Both the position numbers and the translations under genes were made by a program. The notes beneath the pieces were generated by a model, which was given only the letters and a program-made list of their open reading frames with translations, made no database searches and was not told the origin of the DNA. Positions 1 through 6,911 of a stretch of DNA of 6,911 nucleotides are shown in pieces. Position 1 is the first letter of the stretch. Every line of letters begins with the position of its first letter. The stretch spans positions 1 through 6,911 of the forward strand of contig JBLHOC010000160.1 in the NCBI GenBank assembly GCA_047620825.1, written 5' to 3'. This DNA is from UBA987 sp047620825 (GTDB lineage Bacteria; Bacteroidota; Bacteroidia; NS11-12g; UBA9320).

Positions 1-2382
1 ACAAAAATTGCCATCGCTTAAATTAACTTTTGGAAGCGGGTTTACGGTAATTTTGAACGAGTCAATAAGCACGCAACCCAAGGTTTTGTGAACAAACCTG
101 TAATAAATGATTTTAGTTACTGAATTATGAATCGCATTAAATGAATCAATAAGTACCTCATATCCTCTGACAACTATGCCTGTATCCGATGGACAGGACC
201 ATTTTCCTCCTGAATTCTGGGCATCTTCTATCAATATCAAATTGATTCGTCCTGCATCAAAACAAACTTCTAAATCGTTAGGCATATTTAGCTTGGGGTG
301 ACTCAGCCTAAAATTGGTGGTATCCGCACAACCCAGGCTATCCGCCCCTAAAACCGAGTAATCCGTATTATTTTTAATCCAAAAGCTGGTGTCTCTGTTT
401 CCAGCCTTTCCATTTTCAACCAAGGTAAAATACAAATCAGAACCTTGTCGAAATTCTGTCGTGTCTTTGTCTCTTGGATCGTCCCACCAAGCGAGGTTCC
501 CAGTTGGTTTAATTTTCACTGAATCACCAAGGCAAATCTCCAAATCAGAAATTTGATCTATCACTGGCCGTGGTCGGTTTATCATTTCAATCTCATCTGT
601 GGCAAAACAACCCGTTGTATCAGTCACTACAATAGAAATAGTATCCAGCAATACCGAATCAGGCATCGATATTGTTGTGTAATCGGAGGTATCTCCGGTA
701 GACCAATAATACGTTGCCGGAGTACTACCATTTGAAATGGTTGCTTTAAGGTCCTTAGAATTTCCTTGACACACAAATGTGTCCACTTGTGAAGCCATCG
801 TAACTTCCAACAATTCTGGTACAACGATGGTGTCAAAGTACGTTTGTGGGCACTTATGCCTATTGTTTATTGTATGCTCCATAACATACTTACCGCCATG
901 CTGAAATTGTACGGTATCTGAGGCTTTTTTAGACGCAAAACTTTCAGTAGAACTAAAGATGGGACCTTTTCGATTGGATTCAACTTGACCGTTCTCATCC
1001 CGCAATACCCAAGAATATTGAATAGGAAAATAGGCCGTATTTGTATCTATATGACTCTGTAAAACATATTGCCCACATCCAAGTGAATCGATTGTTATCG
1101 TTGTGGATGCTTTATGCTTGACACTTACCTGAATCGGATAATAGGATATCCCTCGATTTGGGCAATTATTGTCTATAATTTCTACGTCAAATTGATAGGG
1201 TAATGTTCTCGCTGTTCCAACTTTAGGCTTCCAACAGAATCTACCGGTTTGATTTAAGGCCGTATCACTGACAATTGTAAAATGTCCTCCTGGGATACCC
1301 CTGTTCCATCTGATTTTTGTTGAATCAGGATCTGGAGTAGGTGCCGGAGGAGGTGGCACTATCACTTTGTCTTGCGTCTTAAAATTGGCACAAAATGAAT
1401 CCCCTTCACATATTGAATAGTTGTATGAAGCCTTTAAAGTAGGTGGATTATTCAACTTAGCCTGTTTTACGATATATAACATATCCCTTCGTATAAAACC
1501 AATTTTTATGTATCTACCACTTTTGTCTTTTCTCCATTCGCGTACCTCAAAAACCATAGTGGTTGTCTCACTACACTTGATAGGTGTAAAAACGACTCTC
1601 CCAGTCTCTTCGTTAAAATAAAACCCAATCGGCGGATTTGCATTTGGTTTGTTGTATGGAAATTTCAAACTTCCTGGGTAATAAACAGTAAATGGCGGAT
1701 AATTCACAGAAATTGTTTTCCCCCAACCACTTGCTGGAGGCACAATGTGGTATGACAAAGAATCACCGTCAATGGTGTCAATGGCACCAACCGAATAGCA
1801 CATTGGTTGATTACAAATCACATAGGGAATTGGTGGTAGCACAAATTCTGGCGAAGAATTGCGCAGCCCCTTTTTTAAACTCAAATACGCATAATTATAT
1901 AGATTCTGACCTGCAGGTCCGGTTGTTATATTTGAGTTTCTGCAACACTCACCACCTACAAAATACAATTCTAAACATCCCGACTTCAGCAGACCGCTGA
2001 ATTTGGAAGTACGAAAATCTACTGTATCCTTGTATGTGTGTACCTCAAACCCAGTCCCGCTTCCATTTTTGTTGGTGCCATTGCAGGTAAATCCTATAGT
2101 GTCACAAACAGTTTGTAGTTCTTTAATCGAAACCAAGGTTAGAGACAACCTAACAGATGACCCAGAAGTTAGACAGACAACATTACACGTATTACTAGGG
2201 TTATTCAACGCTACCCCTTTACAGTCTCTATAATAGAGAAAAGTAACCTCATACGTAAGGGTGTCAATCCACTTATACGTAATTTCATTTCCAGAGGCGT
2301 GCGTAGCTGAAACTTTCAAACCACTGCACATAAATGCTACAATTGCAAATAGTCTGATCATCCCTTTATAAATTTTGTCCAT
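1..2382 (-). CDS. Large secreted modular protein (B), N-terminal 794 residues; C-terminus off the left edge
   Basis: Seen: the frame is open from the ATG at 2382 to base 1 with no stop, giving exactly 794 codons. Residues 1-26 look like a Sec signal peptide (K3, K6, R10, a hydrophobic core at about 11-22, then VSA before THASG). Residues 27-422 form the Bacteroidota N-terminal module, with landmarks NEITYKWIDTLTYEV, YYRDC (50-54), CCRNSNIT (147-154), CNQPMCYSVGAID (190-202), DGDSLSY (205-211), NPPIGFYFNEETG (249-261), RWNRGIPGG (358-366) and FCWKP (382-386). A beta-rich linker follows (about 428-522), then a module with YYWSTGDTS (558-566) resembling PKD/SprB-type repeats of gliding adhesins, a further module (about 606-700), and an Ig-like module (703 onward) matching residues 526-616 of the upstream paralogue. 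Inference: surface or secreted protein, probably a T9SS cargo with its sorting domain outside the window. The first ATG is preferred over M8 (2361) because it gives a better charged n-region. No enzyme motif or ligand is recognised. Confidence 0.9.
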   Translation of the reverse strand, partial: MDKIYKGMIRLFAIVAFMCSGLKVSATHASGNEITYKWIDTLTYEVTFLYYRDCKGVALNNPSNTCNVVCLTSGSSVRLSLTLVSIKELQTVCDTIGFTCNGTNKNGSGTGFEVHTYKDTVDFRTSKFSGLLKSGCLELYFVGGECCRNSNITTGPAGQNLYNYAYLSLKKGLRNSSPEFVLPPIPYVICNQPMCYSVGAIDTIDGDSLSYHIVPPASGWGKTISVNYPPFTVYYPGSLKFPYNKPNANPPIGFYFNEETGRVVFTPIKCSETTTMVFEVREWRKDKSGRYIKIGFIRRDMLYIVKQAKLNNPPTLKASYNYSICEGDSFCANFKTQDKVIVPPPPAPTPDPDSTKIRWNRGIPGGHFTIVSDTALNQTGRFCWKPKVGTARTLPYQFDVEIIDNNCPNRGISYYPIQVSVKHKASTTITIDSLGCGQYVLQSHIDTNTAYFPIQYSWVLRDENGQVESNRKGPIFSSTESFASKKASDTVQFQHGGKYVMEHTINNRHKCPQTYFDTIVVPELLEVTMASQVDTFVCQGNSKDLKATISNGSTPATYYWSTGDTSDYTTISMPDSVLLDTISIVVTDTTGCFATDEIEMINRPRPVIDQISDLEICLGDSVKIKPTGNLAWWDDPRDKDTTEFRQGSDLYFTLVENGKAGNRDTSFWIKNNTDYSVLGADSLGCADTTNFRLSHPKLNMPNDLEVCFDAGRINLILIEDAQNSGGKWSCPSDTGIVVRGYEVLIDSFNAIHNSVTKIIYYRFVHKTLGCVLIDSFKITVNPLPKVNLSDGNFC
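277..810 (-). other. Two-module segment in protein B absent from protein A
   Basis: Residues about 525-702 of B have no counterpart in A: A passes directly from its linker (ending near residue 520) to the module starting FDDLDICFD, whereas the matching B module (NDLEVCFD) starts at about 702. The extra segment holds a module with FVCQG (536-540), YYWSTGDTS (558-566) and VTDTTGC (586-592), typical of PKD/SprB-like repeats, and a second one from ISDLEICLGD (611-620) to DSLGCADTT (681-689). Boundaries are estimated by eye and could be off by about 10 residues. Confidence 0.65.
1117..2304 (-). repeat. Diverged duplicated N-terminal module, copy in protein B
   Basis: Residues 27-422 of protein B align throughout with residues 24-424 of the upstream protein A. 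Shared landmarks in the same order are GNE[IV]TY, a YR.C motif, GTG[FY]E, TVDFR, CCRNS, YNYA, NQP, DSLSY, PGSLK.PYN.PNANPPIG, EWRKD, VPPPP, WNRGIP and FCW. The match is clear in protein. At the DNA level only short runs are alike, so the duplication is old rather than a recent repeat. The module type is familiar from many exported Bacteroidota proteins, where it usually begins with a THIVGGE-like motif just after the signal peptide. Its function is unknown to me. Confidence 0.85.
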
Positions 2383-2490
2383 TGGTTTATGTGGTTACAA
2401 TATTATGACACAGGGATCGCTGTATTCGTTGCTTTGAATTTAATGCTAAATGTTTAATCGACTTACATGTCAGACATCAATAATCAAAAC
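2383..2490. other. Intergenic gap between the two paralogues
   Basis: This is 108 AT-rich bases between the TAG stop of protein A and the ATG of protein B. I see no Shine-Dalgarno sequence before the ATG. An 11-base odd palindrome (ATGTCTGACAT, minus strand 2477-2467) lies 13 bases after the stop, and a weak A/T-only inverted repeat (ATTTA-GCAT-TAAAT) lies further on. Neither has the GC stem and U-tract of a Rho-independent terminator. A TAATATTG string (minus 2405-2398) is one base off the Bacteroidota -7 consensus TAnnTTTG, but no -33 element sits at the right distance. Co-transcription of the two paralogues is possible but not shown. Confidence 0.6.
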
Positions 2491-5400
2491 CTATTCTTTC
2501 ACAAACCTACCGAAATACTGATGTGAGCCGGTTTCAATACGTATGGTATACATTCCAGCGGACAGCTTCTCGCAATTTACATAGTTATCTGACAACCGGC
2601 TTGATTTAACAAGTTTGCCATTACTGCTATATATGTTAATCATTGCGCCCGTTAAATCTGTTTTTGATTCGATTGTAAATCCATTCTTAACTGGGTTTGG
2701 GTACAACGAAATCGTTTGATTTATGTCTTTGACTGAGCCATTATTCAGATTGATTTTATTGTAACTCACACAAGAGTCTCCTATTAGATTCGTTGCCACT
2801 AATTTAACCAATATCAAGCTGTCACTCGCTTTCGACAAGTCTATGCTTGGCGTTTTAGTGGTATATGTTTTACCATCTACTTCCCACTTATACGATGCCA
2901 TGTTCTCATTTCCCGGACTTAATGTAAGTGTTTTTGTGCTGAGTGTGTACTCCATGTTGACATCCATACATGGTGTTGGATGAATCCAGAGTTGCATTGT
3001 TTTCGACGTAAACGGGCAAACATTTTTGCTATTCTCATCCGTTTGTGCATATAGAAGGTGCCTAAAAATCGTGTCCTTACTTCCACCAAAACGGTAAGTT
3101 GTTGATGGCGCACCTCTATCGTCAACCGTTCCACCTGTAAGGGGAACCCAGATTACACCTGACGAATTCGCATAGATCGCTTTTACTTTCAGATTCATAT
3201 TGTCTGCATACCAAGTTAAGGCTGTATCGTTTGAAATTGATAATGCATGTTGTTGATGGACGACCACCTGAACCGAATCTCTTCCTTCGCAACCATATAT
3301 ATCTGTGAAGTCATAGAAAATATGGAAAGGTGTATTATAATTCGATACTGCGGATGGAATGAAGTCAGACCCTAAAACCGCTCCCTTTTCATTGGATGAC
3401 CATGTTCCTCCAGCGTAATTCACTTCCATGTTTACTTCACGGTTCAATTCACAGAAAGTAAAAGGTTTAAACGATTTATGAACTTCACTAAATGGTATTT
3501 CGTCAATGATTGGTATAGGCAACCCCCTAATAGTCAATGTCGTATCCCGATACGATGGACACCCTGAGCGATCATGAAAATAACGCATCAAATAAGTAAA
3601 ACTACTCCCTTCCGCAGGTTGTGGTGTTGCCAATGTATTTAAGGTGTCTCCATTCAGGGTATCACCCTTTAATGCTCTATTCAACCCAGCAGCTAAAGCA
3701 AATCCAGTATAGTCCACTGCTTTCCATATACCATCGGCAGGTCTTACCTGACTCAAACTTTTTAATTCTATGATACCCTCATCCCAACATAAGTCATGGA
3801 AGAAATCAAAACTGATTTTCGGCACCTTTGTGACTGTAATTGCGGCGGTATCTCGATTAAAACATCCAAAGACATTCCTATATTCAAACTCCACATGAAT
3901 CGTATCCGAGGCTTTACTGCCTAGAGGAATTGCCTTTTTATCTATGTGTAAGACAAAATCTTGAAGCCCTCCTGGTCCAGCATTATTTATGTCTTCAATG
4001 ATGTCGCTTTCTTTATAACTTCCACAATCAACACACTTCCATGCTTGACGACCCAAGGCCAAAGTGCCTCCACCCGGCAATACAATAATCTTATCATCTT
4101 TCAAGTTAACCGTTTTTTTATCTTGACAGAAATATGCATCTCTGACCACCACATTGGGTAATGGATTTACAGTTATTTTAAATGAATCTACTAACCCACA
4201 TTTAGACCCCACACTACCAACCGTGTATCGCAGCAAGTATTTTTTTGATTGGCCTGAATTCCCAGCTTTATCTGTTAAAAATTCATTCTTTCCATTGATT
4301 AGTGACGTATCTGATGGGCAAGACCAAGTACCTCCAGCATTCATGGTGTCAAACATCTTTAAATCAACAACACCGTGATCAAAACATATGTCTAAATCAT
4401 CGAACGATTGGATATTTGGGAATTCATCAATAATCAAGGTATCAATTATGGTTTTGCCACAAGCAGCCTCATAGGTTAACTCGTATGTCCCATTTCTACG
4501 AAATTGTAGAACATCCTCTGGAAAGGTAGACGTAACACTTTTGGCACCTAAAAACTGTCCATTAAGCTTAGTGTTATTTATCCCTCTGATTTTAAGGTTA
4601 AATCGCTGATCTCGCATTTGTAATGCGCTTAAAGAATTGTTTATTTTATAGGTGCCACAATTCACAGAATCATACTTAATTGTAAAGTTGGGTAAGGTAG
4701 GATTCACGTGTATTTGGAAAGTACGTTGCGTCTTTATGACTGCACCACAGTGATCATCGTCTGCATAGACTATGAAAGTGTACGGTCTTGACCGTGCAGC
4801 GCTCGTATCTGGTGTCCAACAAAAATCAGCCGATTCTAACGTATCTTTTGTAACCACAAATTTGCCTTGCGGAATGCCTCTGTTCCAACTTAAGAAAACA
4901 CTATCCTGATCAGGTTTCTTGAGTGGTGGAGGTGGCACTTTGACTTTGTCATCCGATTCAATTGTAATACACAATATTTTGCCCACACAAGTTCTATATT
5001 CAAATGTGTCGCTCAAAATCACAGGTGGAAGATTGCCAGCGCATTGTTTAATCTTCAATTCAATATCACGTCGTGTCTTTCCAACTAGAACCATTTTGCC
5101 AGTGCTGGTGTCTTTACGCCACTCACTCACTTCAATTACAAAAACAGTATGCTCGTTACACTTTACAGGAGTGAATATCATGTCACCTGTTTCCCCATTT
5201 AGATACATCCCTATTGGTGGGTTGGCATTCGGATTATTGTAAGGAGGCTTAAGTGAACCAGGAAAGTAACAATCAACTGGGTTGAGATATGTGTAATTCC
5301 CTGAATATTTAAGTGTTGACCCGAAAGCGATTAGAGGTTCGGCAAATGCATAACTTAATGAATCGTCCTCCACCATATCAACGGCACCAACATTGTAATA

Positions 5401-5973
5401 TACTGGCTGATTACAACAGGCTGTAATCATGGGCGGACTTGTAAAAACTGGTGTGGTATTACCTCCGTCAATATCCAAATTCAATACCGCGTAGTTGTAA
5501 ATGTACTTGCTTGCTAATCCTGATGTAATCCCACTGTTACGGCAACAATCGTCCATTTCAAATCGCACAGACGTGCAGCCTTTGTAAACAAAGTCTTCAA
5601 AATATGTGTGTCTAAAGTCAACTGTAGACCTAAGAATAACTCTTTCGTAACCGGTTCCAGAGTAAGACGTATTGGGTGGATCACATTGACTTCCGAGTGT
5701 ATCACATTCCGTTTTTAGTTCATGTATTGAAACTATTTTCCATGTCAGATTTTTACTAAAGCCGGTGGCCTGACAGATGACTTTTGGTGTTGTGAAATTT
5801 GTTCGAACTTTCAAATCCCCACAATACCGATATATGATAAAATCTACCTCATATTTTAATGTATCAACCTGTCTATAGGTGACTTCATTTCCAATGATAT
5901 GGTTCGCAGTAATGGTTAAAGAAAGGATAAAAACAAAGAAAGCAACAGCAATTATTCGCTTCAATTTGGTCAT
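2491..5973 (-). CDS. Large secreted modular protein (A) with T9SS type-A C-terminal sorting domain, 1160 aa
   Basis: Seen: ATG at 5973, TAG at 2491-2493. Residues 1-23 form a Sec signal peptide (K3, K5, R6, hydrophobic 7-21, likely cut after ITA). Residues 24-424 are the Bacteroidota N-terminal module (CCRNSGIT 143-150, NPPIGMYLNGETG 251-263, EWRKD 284-288, VPPPP 346-350, SWNRGIP 362-368, FCWTP 384-388). A linker (about 430-520) leads into four Ig-like modules: about 526-605, 612-718, 724-820 and 838-908. Each opens with a Cys near an acidic or polar turn and ends with a GC followed by a D...[IV] strand. A less regular module (909-1000) and a PKD-like module (1001-1078, YKWEVDG at 1028-1034) precede the T9SS tail (1086-1160). 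Inference: exported through Sec, then through T9SS to the surface or medium; likely adhesive or structural, but no ligand or enzyme motif is visible. The start gives an immediate good signal peptide, and no Shine-Dalgarno is present, as is common in this phylum. The adjacent paralogue suggests related roles. Confidence 0.93.
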   Translation of the reverse strand: MTKLKRIIAVAFFVFILSLTITANHIIGNEVTYRQVDTLKYEVDFIIYRYCGDLKVRTNFTTPKVICQATGFSKNLTWKIVSIHELKTECDTLGSQCDPPNTSYSGTGYERVILRSTVDFRHTYFEDFVYKGCTSVRFEMDDCCRNSGITSGLASKYIYNYAVLNLDIDGGNTTPVFTSPPMITACCNQPVYYNVGAVDMVEDDSLSYAFAEPLIAFGSTLKYSGNYTYLNPVDCYFPGSLKPPYNNPNANPPIGMYLNGETGDMIFTPVKCNEHTVFVIEVSEWRKDTSTGKMVLVGKTRRDIELKIKQCAGNLPPVILSDTFEYRTCVGKILCITIESDDKVKVPPPPLKKPDQDSVFLSWNRGIPQGKFVVTKDTLESADFCWTPDTSAARSRPYTFIVYADDDHCGAVIKTQRTFQIHVNPTLPNFTIKYDSVNCGTYKINNSLSALQMRDQRFNLKIRGINNTKLNGQFLGAKSVTSTFPEDVLQFRRNGTYELTYEAACGKTIIDTLIIDEFPNIQSFDDLDICFDHGVVDLKMFDTMNAGGTWSCPSDTSLINGKNEFLTDKAGNSGQSKKYLLRYTVGSVGSKCGLVDSFKITVNPLPNVVVRDAYFCQDKKTVNLKDDKIIVLPGGGTLALGRQAWKCVDCGSYKESDIIEDINNAGPGGLQDFVLHIDKKAIPLGSKASDTIHVEFEYRNVFGCFNRDTAAITVTKVPKISFDFFHDLCWDEGIIELKSLSQVRPADGIWKAVDYTGFALAAGLNRALKGDTLNGDTLNTLATPQPAEGSSFTYLMRYFHDRSGCPSYRDTTLTIRGLPIPIIDEIPFSEVHKSFKPFTFCELNREVNMEVNYAGGTWSSNEKGAVLGSDFIPSAVSNYNTPFHIFYDFTDIYGCEGRDSVQVVVHQQHALSISNDTALTWYADNMNLKVKAIYANSSGVIWVPLTGGTVDDRGAPSTTYRFGGSKDTIFRHLLYAQTDENSKNVCPFTSKTMQLWIHPTPCMDVNMEYTLSTKTLTLSPGNENMASYKWEVDGKTYTTKTPSIDLSKASDSLILVKLVATNLIGDSCVSYNKINLNNGSVKDINQTISLYPNPVKNGFTIESKTDLTGAMINIYSSNGKLVKSSRLSDNYVNCEKLSAGMYTIRIETGSHQYFGRFVKE
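2494..2718 (-). other. T9SS type-A C-terminal sorting domain (Por secretion tail) of protein A
   Basis: Residues 1086-1160 carry the family hallmarks: YPNP (1091-1094, bases 2692-2703), a beta strand ending in NIYSSNGK (1113-1120), LSAGMYTIRIETG (1137-1149) and a terminal basic stretch ending GRFVKE. In known T9SS cargo this domain directs crossing of the outer membrane and is usually cleaved off, with attachment to A-LPS or release. It is the best single marker here for both the phylum and the export route. Confidence 0.93.
3250..4398 (-). repeat. Four tandem diverged Ig-like modules in protein A
   Basis: Residues about 526-908 contain four copies of a loose pattern. The openings are LDICFDHG (527-534), AYFCQDKK (613-620), HDLCWDEG (726-733) and FTFCELNR (838-845). 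Three of the four have a GG.W or DGIW turn (547-550, 747-750, 855-858), while the second has GGG (634-636) and a later W645. The closings are KCGLVDSFKITV (591-602), GCFNRDTAAITV (703-714), GCPSYRDTTLTI (804-815) and GCEGRDSVQVVV (894-905). Each unit thus has one Cys near its start and one near its end, suggesting an intramodule disulfide. Lengths vary from about 70 to 107 residues. The fold is inferred from pattern only. Confidence 0.65.
4702..5904 (-). repeat. Diverged duplicated N-terminal module, copy in protein A
   Basis: Residues 24-424 of protein A are the counterpart of residues 27-422 of protein B. The order of conserved motifs and the cysteine pairs (CC at 143-144; C187 before NQP) are kept, with only short gaps between the copies. 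Differences include VEDDSLSY here against IDGDSLSY in B, and NQPVYY here against NQPMCY in B. The end of the module (WNRGIP, FCWTP, RPYTFIV.ADDD) matches a pattern common in exported Bacteroidota proteins. Confidence 0.85.
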
Positions 5974-6115
5974 AGGTTTAAAGTTAGTTAAAAGTTGAAT
6001 CGTACGCTCAACGTGAATTGGTGTTCTTATTTAAAAAGACATAAATATCACAAAAAAGATTGCCTATGACTTTTAACCCAAGGCTAACAAGAAATGCAGA
6101 AAGAACGCTTTCTAT
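5974..6115. other. Intergenic gap between fumC and protein A
   Basis: This is 142 AT-rich bases. Just after the fumC stop (minus strand 6113-6098) is a small perfect inverted repeat, AGAAAG-CGTT-CTTTCT: a 6-bp stem with a 4-base loop, mostly A/T and with no U-tract, so at best a weak terminator. The gap probably also holds the promoter of protein A. A TATTTATG string (minus 6047-6040) is one base off the Bacteroidota -7 consensus, but I found no properly spaced -33 TTTG. The ATG is preceded by a T/A-rich leader without a Shine-Dalgarno sequence. Confidence 0.55.
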
Positions 6116-6911
6116 TTAATACACATTGACATCTCCAACCATGTTCTCAGGTTTTACCCATTCGTCGAATTGTGCTTCTGTAAGCAGCCCCAATTCTAAT
6201 GCAGCTGCTTTAAGTGTGGTATTCTCAGCGTGTGCTTTTTTAGCAATTTTGGCCGAGCTATCATACCCTATGTGTGTGTTCAATGCTGTTACAAGCATCA
6301 AAGAGTTATCCAGTTTATTTTTAATTTCTGCATAGTTAGGTTCAATCCCTTCCACACAGTTATCATTAAAACTCAAACACGCTTGTCCTAATATGCGTGC
6401 AGATTGCAACAAGTTCGATGCAATCATTGGCTTATAGACATTAAGTTCGAAATGCCCGTTGCTGCCTCCAACTGTCACCGCAACATCGTTACCCATTATT
6501 TGTGCACAAACCATCGTAAGTGCTTCGCACTGTGTTGGATTCACTTTGCCTGGCATAATGCTTGACCCTGGTTCGTTTGTTGGTATAATAATTTCACCAA
6601 TACCACTTCTTGGACCACTGCTTAACATACGGATGTCATTTCCGATTTTCATCAAACTGACAGCAGCTCTTTTCAATGAGCCGTGTAATTCTACCATCGC
6701 ATCATGAGCAGCTAAAGCTTCAAATTTATTTACAGCAGTGATTAAAGGCAGTTCCGTTTCCTTGGCAATTTTTTGAGCCACCAACTCTGAATATCCTTCA
6801 GGGGTATTCAATCCTGTTCCTACGGCTGTCCCTCCTAATGCAAGCTCTGATGCTGTTTCCATGCCTTTCTCAATCGCCTCAATACTGAGCACCAACTGTC
6901 GGTGATATCCA
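6116..6911 (-). CDS. fumC: Fumarate hydratase class II, C-terminal 264 residues; 5' end off the right edge
   Basis: Role: reversible hydration of fumarate to L-malate in the TCA cycle; cytosolic homotetramer, iron-independent. Seen: the family signature GSSIMPGKVNP (bases 6536-6568) holds the flexible-loop catalytic serine and the substrate-contacting Lys and Asn; it is followed by the conserved CEAL Glu. Other near-invariant blocks are LALGGTAVGTGLN, NKFEALAAHDA, SLMKIGNDIR, SGPRSGIGEI, GNDVAVTVGG, FELNVYKPM, SLMLVTALNTHIGYD and the C-terminal KPENMVGD. Known: class II fumarases run about 460-470 residues, so roughly the last 57 percent is present. The catalytic His of the HLQDATP block would lie just beyond the edge. 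The frame stays open to the edge (it begins GYHRQLVLSIEAIEKG), so no start codon lies in the window. The stop is TAA at 6118-6116. Aspartase and argininosuccinate lyase share the superfamily but fit less well than FumC. Nothing looks broken. Confidence 0.97.
   Translation of the reverse strand, partial: GYHRQLVLSIEAIEKGMETASELALGGTAVGTGLNTPEGYSELVAQKIAKETELPLITAVNKFEALAAHDAMVELHGSLKRAAVSLMKIGNDIRMLSSGPRSGIGEIIIPTNEPGSSIMPGKVNPTQCEALTMVCAQIMGNDVAVTVGGSNGHFELNVYKPMIASNLLQSARILGQACLSFNDNCVEGIEPNYAEIKNKLDNSLMLVTALNTHIGYDSSAKIAKKAHAENTTLKAAALELGLLTEAQFDEWVKPENMVGDVNVY

Noticed and set aside
1421..2233. Plus-strand open frames of about 66-102 codons within this stretch
   Set aside because: They lie wholly opposite the intact, paralogue-conserved frame of protein B, have no recognisable domain, and are expected by chance opposite a long coding frame.
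2359..2361. Internal ATG (M8) as the true start of protein B
   Set aside because: It is in frame and possible, but it would leave a signal peptide with only one basic residue; the upstream ATG gives a more typical n-region.
2398..2405. TAATATTG as the -7 box of a promoter for protein B
   Set aside because: It has one mismatch to TAnnTTTG and no -33 TTTG about 20 bases upstream; it would also leave a leader of only a few bases.
2467..2477. Odd palindrome ATGTCTGACAT as an operator or terminator
   Set aside because: It is short and single, with no second copy and no regulator nearby; a chance occurrence is likely.
4919..5242. Plus-strand open frame of 107 codons opposite protein A
   Set aside because: Its glycine-rich start is simply the complement of the VPPPP codons; it is a shadow of protein A with no independent support.
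6098..6113. Perfect inverted repeat AGAAAG-CGTT-CTTTCT after the fumC stop as a terminator
   Set aside because: The 6-bp stem is mostly A/T and no U-tract follows, so it does not meet the usual criteria; it is noted only in the gap description.
6893..6895. A TTG (minus strand) that could be read as the fumarase start
   Set aside because: The same frame continues upstream to the edge with family-like residues, and a fumarase starting here would lack its N-terminal half and catalytic His. It is an internal Leu codon.
1..6911. RNA genes, CRISPR arrays, insertion sequences, toxin-antitoxin or defence systems
   Set aside because: Almost all of the window is accounted for by three coding frames; the two gaps (108 and 142 bases) show no tRNA-like fold, spaced repeats or terminal inverted repeats.

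Overview
The window looks like chromosomal DNA of a member of the phylum Bacteroidota. The strongest evidence is a type IX secretion system (T9SS) type-A C-terminal sorting domain on the central protein. A second line of evidence is an N-terminal secreted module, present twice, of a kind I know only from large exported Bacteroidota proteins. The DNA is AT-rich and I see no clear Shine-Dalgarno sequences, which fits the phylum. I cannot name a genus.

All three genes lie on the minus strand, so transcription runs from high to low coordinates. (1) 6116-6911 is the C-terminal part of class II fumarase, fumC; its 5' part is beyond the window. (2) 5974-6115 is a 142-base gap. (3) 2491-5973 is a complete 1160-residue secreted modular protein, called A here: signal peptide, Bacteroidota N-terminal module, a string of Ig-like cysteine-containing modules, a PKD-like module and a T9SS tail. 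(4) 2383-2490 is a 108-base gap. (5) 1-2382 is the first 794 codons of a paralogue, called B here. I translated this frame codon by codon and it has no stop. It has the same N-terminal module as A and runs off the left edge, so its C-terminus and any sorting domain are not visible.

A and B are an old tandem duplication. They align from the signal peptide through about residue 520. B then has about 177 extra residues (two modules), after which the alignment resumes until the window ends. Both are probably exported through Sec and then T9SS and displayed on or released from the cell surface, but neither sequence shows a catalytic domain or a known ligand. fumC is a housekeeping TCA-cycle gene and I see no functional link to its neighbours.

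I looked for RNA genes, CRISPR arrays, mobile elements, toxin-antitoxin pairs and defence genes and found none. I do not see a new biological system. The points worth a second look are the architecture and divergence of the tandem secreted paralogues.
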